Origin: Pseudomonas viridiflava
GTDB taxonomy: Bacteria; Pseudomonadota; Gammaproteobacteria; Pseudomonadales; Pseudomonadaceae
Length of the DNA: 64,000 nucleotides
NCBI RefSeq assembly: GCF_900580675.1
Contig: NZ_UTBG01000101.1
Span: forward strand, 1-64,000
Direction: 5' to 3'
Part shown: in pieces, positions 58,195-64,000 of the stretch
Numbering within the stretch: position 1 is the first letter of the stretch
Layout of the letters: each line of letters opens with the position of its first letter
Made by a program: the position numbers and the translations under genes
Notes under the pieces: generated by a model
Databases searched by the model: none
Seen by the model: the letters and a program-made list of their open reading frames with translations, nothing else
Told to the model about the DNA's origin: nothing

Positions 58195-58219
58195 AAAATG
58201 GGGCGTTTGCACGCCCCAT
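58195..58219 (-). terminator. Terminator after dksA
   Basis: On the minus strand ATGGGGCGT-GCAA-ACGCCCCAT is followed by TTTT, 19 bases after the dksA stop. Confidence 0.9.
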
Positions 58220-58237
58220 TCGTTCAGCCCGGCAGAG

Positions 58238-58669
58238 TTACTTGCCGACCTGTTTTTCCTTGATTTCAGCCAAGGTCTTGCAGTCTACGCAGAGGTCCGC
58301 GGTTGGGCGGGCTTCCAGGCGACGAATACCGATCTCGACACCGCAGGATTCGCACCAGCCGTATTCTTCGTCTTCGATCAGTTGCAGGGTCTTGTCGATC
58401 TTCTTGATCAGCTTGCGCTCGCGATCACGAGCGCGCAGTTCAAGGGCGAACTCCTCTTCCTGGCTGGCACGGTCTGCCGGGTCCGGGAAGTTGGCTGCTT
58501 CGTCCTTCATATGGTCAACCGTGCGGTCGACTTCCTGCATCAAGTCCTGCTTCCACTGCTTCAGGATTTTGGAGAAGTGCTCGCGCATGGGCTTGCCCAT
58601 GTATTCCTCACCCTTCGATTCAACGTAGGGTTGGAAGCCGCTGATGTTCTGCTTTGCTTGGGTGGACAT
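58238..58669 (-). CDS. dksA: RNA polymerase-binding factor DksA
   Basis: The 143-residue factor acts with ppGpp in the stringent response. It has the coiled-coil acidic tip region (PDPADRASQEEEFALELR) and a complete four-cysteine zinc finger (CESCGVEIGIRRLEARPT, then CVDC), so it is the Cys4 form rather than the zinc-free paralogue. The start at 58669 (MSTQAKQNISGF) is preferred; an ATG at 58687 would add six residues. Confidence 0.97.
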   Translation of the reverse strand: MSTQAKQNISGFQPYVESKGEEYMGKPMREHFSKILKQWKQDLMQEVDRTVDHMKDEAANFPDPADRASQEEEFALELRARDRERKLIKKIDKTLQLIEDEEYGWCESCGVEIGIRRLEARPTADLCVDCKTLAEIKEKQVGK

Positions 58670-58989
58670 GAATAGACCGCCTCTCACTCTTCTAATCCAT
58701 TGCGCAGGATTGCAACGTCACCGACACCTGCCGGCCCTGCGGCTGCAAGCGGGCGAACTTACCAGATAGATTCAGGGTGCGCCACTCCCGGTTGTCGAGG
58801 CCCGTCGCGTACAGGTTGCAAAGTGCAGTGGCCCGTCGTTGCTGGGTATGTAACGTCTCGAGTGTTGATTTTAGTCTTTTTGCAGGCGCTTGCCGGGTTC
58901 ATCTCTGACGGCCGAGCAGGCAATAGAGCATGTTTTACCGCGAGGGTTCGGTAGAATCCTGATTTTGTCCTCACCGTTAAGGAAGGCTC
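58670..58989. other. Divergent promoter region of dksA and the aminotransferase gene
   Basis: About 320 bases without a supported gene. The long minus-strand frame crossing this region is antisense to the aminotransferase gene and lacks family features. GGAAGG at 58981-58986 is the aminotransferase ribosome-binding site. Confidence 0.6.
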
Positions 58990-60162
58990 ATGGCTCAGCC
59001 CTACAGTGCGCGCAGTCGCGCCATCGAACCGTTTCATGTCATGGCGTTGCTGGCGCGAGCCAATGAGCTGCAAGCGGCTGGCCACGATGTGATTCACCTG
59101 GAGATTGGCGAGCCGGATTTCACCACCGCCGAGCCCATCATTCAGGCCGGTCAGGCGGCATTGGCCAATGGCAAGACGCGCTACACCGCAGCCCGTGGGT
59201 TGCCCGAATTGCGCGAGGCGATCAGCGGTTTTTACCAGCAGCGCTACGGCCTGAGCATCGATCCGGAACGCATATTGATCACGCCGGGTGGCTCCGGTGC
59301 CTTGTTGCTGACCAGCAGCCTGTTGGTCGACCCAGGCAAACATTGGTTGCTCGCGGACCCAGGCTACCCGTGCAACCGGCATTTCCTGCGCTTGGTGGAA
59401 GGTGCGGCGCAACTGGTGCCGGTTGGCCCGGATGTGCGCTACCAACTGACCGCTGATCTGGTGGCCAAACACTGGAACGAAGACAGCGTGGGTGCCCTGG
59501 TTGCGTCTCCGGCCAACCCCACCGGCACTATTCTCACCCGCGATGAATTGGCCGGACTGTCCAGCGCAATCAAGGTGCGCAACGGCCATCTGGTAGTCGA
59601 TGAGATTTACCACGGCCTGACGTACGGCACCGACGCCGCCAGCGTGCTGGAAGTCGATGATGAGGCCTTTGTGCTAAATAGTTTTTCCAAGTATTTCGGG
59701 ATGACCGGCTGGCGCCTCGGTTGGCTGGTGGCGCCCCCGGCTGCGGTCGGTGAGCTGGAGAAGCTGGCGCAGAATCTCTACATCAGCGCACCCAGCATGG
59801 CGCAGCACGCGGCGCTGGCCTGTTTTACCCCACAAACCCTGAGTATTCTGGAGGAGCGTCGCGCCGAATTCGGCCGCCGTCGCGACTTTCTGCTGCCGGC
59901 GCTGCGCGAGCTGGGCTTCGGTATCGCGGTCGAGCCGGAAGGCGCATTCTATTTGTACGCTGATATCAGCGCGTTCGGCGGCGATGCCTTCGCCTTCTGC
60001 CGACACTTCCTCGAGACCGAGCATGTGGCCTTTACCCCGGGGCTGGATTTCGGGCGCTACCAGGCCGGCCACCATGTGCGCTTTGCCTACACACAGAATC
60101 TGGATCGACTGCAGGAAGCGGTGGAGCGGATCGCCCGTGGCTTGCGGAGCTGGCAAGGCTGA
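58990..60162 (+). CDS. Class I/II PLP-dependent aminotransferase
   Basis: The 390-residue fold-type I aminotransferase has the conserved N-terminal block ([17 protein letters not shown]), the cofactor-binding region SPANPTGT, and the PLP lysine in [16 protein letters not shown] near residue 235. It resembles aspartate/alanine-type enzymes, but the amino acid substrate cannot be assigned from sequence. It overlaps sfsA by one base (TGATG), so the two are translationally coupled. Confidence 0.9.
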   Translation: MAQPYSARSRAIEPFHVMALLARANELQAAGHDVIHLEIGEPDFTTAEPIIQAGQAALANGKTRYTAARGLPELREAISGFYQQRYGLSIDPERILITPGGSGALLLTSSLLVDPGKHWLLADPGYPCNRHFLRLVEGAAQLVPVGPDVRYQLTADLVAKHWNEDSVGALVASPANPTGTILTRDELAGLSSAIKVRNGHLVVDEIYHGLTYGTDAASVLEVDDEAFVLNSFSKYFGMTGWRLGWLVAPPAAVGELEKLAQNLYISAPSMAQHAALACFTPQTLSILEERRAEFGRRRDFLLPALRELGFGIAVEPEGAFYLYADISAFGGDAFAFCRHFLETEHVAFTPGLDFGRYQAGHHVRFAYTQNLDRLQEAVERIARGLRSWQG

Positions 60163-60875
60163 TGCGCTTTCATCCCCCTCTTGAAGAAGCGCGGCTGATC
60201 CGCCGCTATAAGCGTTTTCTCACCGATATCGAAACCGTTACCGGCGAGTTGCTGACTATTCACTGCCCCAACACCGGCTCGATGCTCAATTGCATGGTGG
60301 AGGGCGGGCAGGTCTGGTTCAGCCGTTCCGATGACCCCAAACGCAAGCTGCCAGGCACTTGGGAAATTGCCGAAACACCACAAGGGCGGCTGGCGTGCGT
60401 TAACACCGCGCGCGCCAATCAGCTGGTTGAGGAGGCGTTGCGTGCCGGGGTGATCACTGAGCTCAACGGTTTCACTGCCTTGAAGCGCGAAGTGCCTTAC
60501 GGTCAGGAAAAAAGCCGTATCGATTTTCGTCTGGATTACCCCGATGGTGCGGCTTATGTCGAAGTTAAAAGCGTCACGTTGGGCTTTGATGGCACCAATG
60601 TGGCTGCTTTTCCTGATGCTGTGACCCAGCGCGGGGCCAAGCATTTGCGTGAACTGGCTTATCTGGCTCGGGACGGGGTGCGGGCGGTGCAGCTGTATTG
60701 CGTCAACCTCTCGGGCATTGACGCGGTGCGCCCGGCCGCGGAAATCGACGCCGGATACGCCGCCGCGTTGCGTGAAGCCAAGGCGGCGGGGGTTGAAGTG
60801 TTGGCCTATGGCGTGCGGGTTACACCCGAGGAAATTTACGTAGAGCGTCGACTGGACGTATTGCTCGGCGACTAG
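60162..60875 (+). CDS. sfsA: SfsA nuclease-like protein
   Basis: The 237-residue protein belongs to the SfsA family (sugar fermentation stimulation), now considered PD-(D/E)xK nuclease-like DNA-binding proteins. Conserved blocks are [11 protein letters not shown], the EVKSVTL motif with the acidic residue and lysine, and [11 protein letters not shown]. The start shares bases with the aminotransferase stop. It converges with the Rieske gene, overlapping its 3' end by 4 bases. Confidence 0.93.
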   Translation: MRFHPPLEEARLIRRYKRFLTDIETVTGELLTIHCPNTGSMLNCMVEGGQVWFSRSDDPKRKLPGTWEIAETPQGRLACVNTARANQLVEEALRAGVITELNGFTALKREVPYGQEKSRIDFRLDYPDGAAYVEVKSVTLGFDGTNVAAFPDAVTQRGAKHLRELAYLARDGVRAVQLYCVNLSGIDAVRPAAEIDAGYAAALREAKAAGVEVLAYGVRVTPEEIYVERRLDVLLGD

Positions 60876-61189
60876 AGTTGCACCCACAGCCCTTGTTCGT
60901 CTTCGCGGCCGGGCAGGGCGGTGAGGCTTTTGCCCGCGCAGGGCCCTGCGATGCACTCGCCGCTTTCGATCAGGAACAGTGCACCGTGGGTCGCGCACTG
61001 GATCAGGCTGGCGCTGGGGTCGAGGAAGCGGTGGGGCTGCCACTCCAGCGGGATCCCGCGATGGGGGCAGCGGTTGATATAAAAGTAGGCGACGCCGTCG
61101 CGGCGCACGGCCAGCAGCTTGCAGCCATCGATATCAAAGCCGAGGCTGCTGTCGGGCGCCAAGGCTTCGGAGGAACAGAGAAACTTCAT
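60872..61189 (-). CDS. Small Rieske [2Fe-2S] ferredoxin-like protein
   Basis: The 105-residue protein is essentially a single Rieske domain. The cluster ligands are C41-x-H43 (CPHRG) and C65-x2-H68 (CATH), correctly spaced. No signal peptide or membrane anchor is visible, so it is cytoplasmic, like NirD or dioxygenase ferredoxins. No matching oxygenase or reductase is next to it. It is divergent from the haem transporter hmuT, sharing a 154-bp region that contains a possible Fur box. The start at 61189 ([10 protein letters not shown]) is preferred over an ATG at 61225. Confidence 0.87.
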   Translation of the reverse strand: MKFLCSSEALAPDSSLGFDIDGCKLLAVRRDGVAYFYINRCPHRGIPLEWQPHRFLDPSASLIQCATHGALFLIESGECIAGPCAGKSLTALPGREDEQGLWVQL

Positions 61190-61211
61190 TTCAATCCTTA
61201 TGCCTTGACGT

Positions 61212-61230
61212 CCAAATGCAAACAATTATC
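61212..61230. promoter_or_regulatory. Possible Fur box between Rieske gene and hmuT
   Basis: CCAAATGCAAACAATTATC matches the 19-bp Fur consensus (GATAATGATAATCATTATC) at 12 positions, including the ATTATC end. It lies 23 bp upstream of the Rieske gene start and about 114 bp upstream of hmuT. Score and position are plausible; binding is inferred. Confidence 0.45.
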
Positions 61231-61343
61231 AAATGCCGGCTTCGCCCGTTGGCTGACTGGGTGCTCAATTCGATGCGTTACAGCGGTTTTCTGTCACATT
61301 GACGAGTGCTCGAACGGCCCTGCCCCTGGAAGGAAACCCTGTT

Positions 61344-62222
61344 ATGCGCCTGAGTGCCAGCGCTATTGCGCTTGTTGTCGGACTGCTGGTCAACCATGGG
61401 GCGCAAGCCTCTGAACTGCCTCAACGCTGGGTGAGTGCCGGCGGGGCGCTGTCGGAGTGGGTGACCGCCCTGGGCGGCGAGTCGAAGCTGGTGGGCGTGG
61501 ACACCACCAGCCAGCATCCGGAATCCCTCAAGGCATTGCCGAGCATTGGCTATCAGCGCCAGCTGTCGGCTGAGGGCATTCTGAGCCTGCGCCCGCAGGT
61601 GCTGGTCGGGACCGAAGAAATGGGCCCGCCGCCGGTGTTGGCGCAGATTCGCAATGCGGGTGTGACGGTGGAGATGTTCTCGGCGCAGCCGGATCTGCCG
61701 ACCTTGAAAGGCAACCTGCAGCACTTGGGCAAGCTGCTCGGCAATGAAGCCAAGGCCAGCCAATTGTTTACCGGATATGAGCAAGCGCTCGACCAGCAAA
61801 AGAGTTGGGTTGCCAAGGCTCAGGCTGGGCAAAAGGCGCCGGGCGTTTTATTGCTGCTTGGGCACGCCGGTGGCAAGCCGCTGATCGCCGGCAAGGACAC
61901 CGCCGCCGACTGGATGCTGCAGCAGGCGGGCGGGCATAACCTGGCGACGCACAGCGGTTACAAGCCGTTTTCGGTGGAGTCGCTGGCGGGGTTGAGCCCT
62001 GACGTGCTGGTATTTGCCGATCGCGCCCTGACCGGCGATGCGGCGCGCGCGGCGTTGTTCAAGGAGAACCCGATCCTGGCATCGACGCCAGCCGCCAAGA
62101 GCGGTCGGGTGTTCGAGCTGGACCCCACATTGCTGGTAGGAGGTTTGGGGCCGCGCCTGCCGCAAAGTCTGGTGAAGTTGTCGGAAGGGTTCTATCCGTC
62201 TCAGGCTAAAGCCACCCCATGA
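61344..62222 (+). CDS. hmuT: Periplasmic haem-binding protein HmuT/PhuT
   Basis: The 292-residue substrate-binding protein has a signal peptide (MRLSASAIALVVGLLVNHGAQA, cleavage near residue 22) and a class III helical-backbone binding fold. RWVSAGGALSEWVTALGG, GVDTTSQHPE and GYQRQLSAEGILSLRP are typical of haem-binding HmuT/PhuT proteins. The ATG at 61344 has AAGGAAA upstream. It overlaps hmuU by 4 bases and is the first gene of the hmuTUV operon. No TonB receptor gene lies in the window. Confidence 0.93.
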   Translation: MRLSASAIALVVGLLVNHGAQASELPQRWVSAGGALSEWVTALGGESKLVGVDTTSQHPESLKALPSIGYQRQLSAEGILSLRPQVLVGTEEMGPPPVLAQIRNAGVTVEMFSAQPDLPTLKGNLQHLGKLLGNEAKASQLFTGYEQALDQQKSWVAKAQAGQKAPGVLLLLGHAGGKPLIAGKDTAADWMLQQAGGHNLATHSGYKPFSVESLAGLSPDVLVFADRALTGDAARAALFKENPILASTPAAKSGRVFELDPTLLVGGLGPRLPQSLVKLSEGFYPSQAKATP

Positions 62223-63256
62223 CCACTCTGGTCAAACCTCGAACGTTGTTTATCGGGCTGGCGCTGCTGTGCGTCCTGGCGATTTGGCTTTCCCTGGCCT
62301 TGGGCCCGGTGAGTCTGCCGTTGCTGGACACGCTGAAGGCGGCGCTGCGCTTGATGGGCGTGCCGATCGAGGCGCAAGGGCTGGAGCAGGCTGAGCTGAT
62401 CCTGGGCCAGATTCGTTTGCCCCGCACGTTGCTCGGCTTGGCGGTAGGGGGTGTGCTGGCCCTGTCGGGCGTGGCGATGCAAGGGTTGTTTCGCAACCCG
62501 CTGGCGGATCCGGGGTTGGTCGGGGTTTCCAGCGGTGCGGCGCTGGGCGCGGCGGTCGCCATTGTCGGCGGCGCGTTGTTTGGCGGATTGCCGGATGCGC
62601 TCGGGCCGTACCTGCTGTCGCTGTGTGCTTTTATCGGAGGCCTGGGGGTGACCGCGCTGGTCTACCGCCTGGGACGGCGTAACGGCCAAACCAATGTCGC
62701 GACAATGCTGCTTGCCGGTATCGCGCTTACGGCGCTGGCCGGCTCGGCGGTAGGCCTGTTTACCTACCTCGCGGACGACGCGACCCTGCGTACCCTGACC
62801 TTCTGGAACCTGGGCAGTCTCAACGGCGCCAGCTACTCGCGATTGTGGCCCTTGTTGCTGGTAAGCGCCGGTGTGGCGCTGTGGTTGCCGCGCCGGGCCA
62901 AAGCGCTGAATGCGCTGCTGCTGGGAGAATCCGAGGCCAGTCATCTTGGGATCGACGTGGAGGGGCTCAAGCGTGAGCTGGTGTTCTGCACGGCGCTGGG
63001 CGTGGGCGCGGCTGTCGCGGCTGCAGGCATGATCGGCTTTGTGGGGTTGGTGGTGCCGCATCTGGTGCGCCTGCTGGCGGGGCCTGATCATCGCGTGCTG
63101 TTACCGGCATCGGTGTTGGCGGGGGCCAGCCTGTTGCTGTTTGCTGACCTGGTCGCACGCCTGGCGCTGGCGCCGGCTGAATTACCCATTGGTATCGTCA
63201 CTGCATTTATCGGTGCGCCATTTTTTCTTTACCTGTTGTTACGGGGGCGTGCCTGA
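62219..63256 (+). CDS. hmuU: Haem ABC transporter permease HmuU
   Basis: The 345-residue FecCD/BtuC-type permease has about ten membrane segments. Family motifs are [42 protein letters not shown] (about residues 62-103) and the coupling-region [23 protein letters not shown] near 265-290. It overlaps hmuT (ATGA) and hmuV (TGATG), so all three genes are translationally coupled. Confidence 0.95.
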   Translation: MTTLVKPRTLFIGLALLCVLAIWLSLALGPVSLPLLDTLKAALRLMGVPIEAQGLEQAELILGQIRLPRTLLGLAVGGVLALSGVAMQGLFRNPLADPGLVGVSSGAALGAAVAIVGGALFGGLPDALGPYLLSLCAFIGGLGVTALVYRLGRRNGQTNVATMLLAGIALTALAGSAVGLFTYLADDATLRTLTFWNLGSLNGASYSRLWPLLLVSAGVALWLPRRAKALNALLLGESEASHLGIDVEGLKRELVFCTALGVGAAVAAAGMIGFVGLVVPHLVRLLAGPDHRVLLPASVLAGASLLLFADLVARLALAPAELPIGIVTAFIGAPFFLYLLLRGRA

Positions 63257-64000
63257 TGTTGCGAGTGGAAGACCTGCATATCCGCCGCGGCCGTAAGACC
63301 GTACTGGCCGGTATCACCCTCGACTTGTTGCCGGGTCAGGTCCTCGGCGTGCTAGGGCCCAATGGCGCGGGCAAAAGTACGTTGCTCGGTGCGTTATGCG
63401 GTGAGCTTCAACCCGATCAGGGCAAAGTCTGGCTGGGCCAGCAAGTACTCAAGGACTGGAGCGGAGCCCAGCGGGCACAGCGCTTGGCGGTACTGCCGCA
63501 AACCTCGACCCTGGATTTCGGTTTTCGTGTGGAAGAAGTGGTCGGCATGGGTCGCTTACCGCATCAGACGGGGAGGGTGCGCGACGACGAGATTATCGAC
63601 GCGGCGCTGCAGGCTGCGGATGTCGCGCACTTGAGCGGTCGCAGTTACCTGGCGCTGTCTGGCGGAGAGCGCCAGCGCGTGCACCTGGCGCGGGTGCTGG
63701 CGCAACTATGGCCCGGCGAGGCAGGCCAGACGTTGCTCCTGGATGAGCCCACGTCGATGCTCGACCCTTTGCATCAACACACAACGCTGCACGCCATTCG
63801 CACCTTTGCCGACCGCGGCGCTGCAGTGCTGGTGATTCTTCATGACCTGAACCTGGCGGCTCGCTACTGTGACCGGATTCTGCTGCTGGAGGAGGGGCGC
63901 CCCCACGCCTTGGACACGCCAGAGCGAGTGATGCGCCCTGAGCCGCTGAAAGCCGTGTTTGGTTTGGATGTGCTGGTGCAGCCACACCCCGAGCTCGGGC
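63256..64000 (+). CDS. hmuV: Haem ABC transporter ATPase HmuV, cut by window edge
   Basis: About 248 residues are visible and only the last few are missing. Walker A (GPNGAGKST) is at residues 34-42, the signature [18 protein letters not shown] near 137, Walker [11 protein letters not shown] near 161, and the switch histidine in ILHDLNLAA near 195. Together with HmuU and HmuT it imports haem across the inner membrane. It overlaps hmuU by one base. Confidence 0.95.
   Translation, partial: MLRVEDLHIRRGRKTVLAGITLDLLPGQVLGVLGPNGAGKSTLLGALCGELQPDQGKVWLGQQVLKDWSGAQRAQRLAVLPQTSTLDFGFRVEEVVGMGRLPHQTGRVRDDEIIDAALQAADVAHLSGRSYLALSGGERQRVHLARVLAQLWPGEAGQTLLLDEPTSMLDPLHQHTTLHAIRTFADRGAAVLVILHDLNLAARYCDRILLLEEGRPHALDTPERVMRPEPLKAVFGLDVLVQPHPELG

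Noticed and set aside
58759..59613. A minus-strand frame across the dksA-aminotransferase gap
   Set aside because: Most of it is antisense to the aminotransferase gene, and the part in the gap has no ribosome-binding site or family match.

Overview
This window is a stretch of core chromosome from a fluorescent Pseudomonas, most likely the P. fluorescens group. Four things support this: the gene order matches the known Pseudomonas block running from the lactate genes and smpB/fur/recN, through dnaK, carAB, ftsH, nusA-infB and pnp, to acs/pgi/pan and pcnB-crcZ-cbrBA-dksA; CrcZ and the CbrA/CbrB pair are present; REP-doublet (REPIN-like) repeats of the P. fluorescens type occur twice; and the coding sequence is GC-rich. 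Almost every gene is recognisable.

Left edge (1-1.4 kb): a truncated, unrecognised gene lies directly downstream of the 3' end of the tmRNA gene ssrA, a classic integration site. A small secreted protein gene follows. 1.5-7.2 kb: lactate use, with dld and lldP on the minus strand and the divergent regulator lldR, plus a perfect LldR-type operator. The L-lactate dehydrogenase gene usually found between lldP and dld is missing. 7.2-11.4 kb: smpB, ratA-rnfH, bamE, fur and an SOS-boxed recN. 11.6-16.5 kb: grpE-dnaK-dnaJ chaperones behind a sigma-32 promoter, then dapB. 16.7-23.2 kb: carA (with an attenuator-like leader), carB, greA, a membrane protein, yhbY and rlmE. 23.4-28.8 kb: ftsH, folP, glmM, tpiA, secG and two tRNAs.

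29-38 kb is the translation and RNA-processing block rimP-nusA-infB-rbfA-truB-rpsO-pnp. After it comes a secreted tandem BON-domain protein whose upstream region carries a good sigma-54 promoter and a perfect 12-bp inverted repeat at enhancer distance. 39-44 kb holds a giant DUF748 protein, an rRNA methyltransferase and an MpaB-type oxygenase, all on the minus strand. 44-50.5 kb holds acs, pgi, panC-panB and folK; the panD gene that is often beside panC is absent. 50.5-57.2 kb is the carbon catabolite control region: pcnB, the sRNA gene crcZ with six CA-rich Hfq/Crc motifs, a sigma-54 promoter and a CbrB binding site, then cbrB, cbrA and the overlapping micro-gene cbrX. 57.2-64 kb: gluQRS, dksA, an aminotransferase with sfsA, a small Rieske ferredoxin, and the haem ABC transporter hmuTUV, whose last gene runs off the right edge.

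I see no prophage, CRISPR array, transposase or biosynthetic cluster. The most interesting unexplained signals are the sigma-54/enhancer arrangement at the BON gene, the carA leader, the unknown gene at the ssrA integration site, and the two apparent gene losses (lldD and panD).
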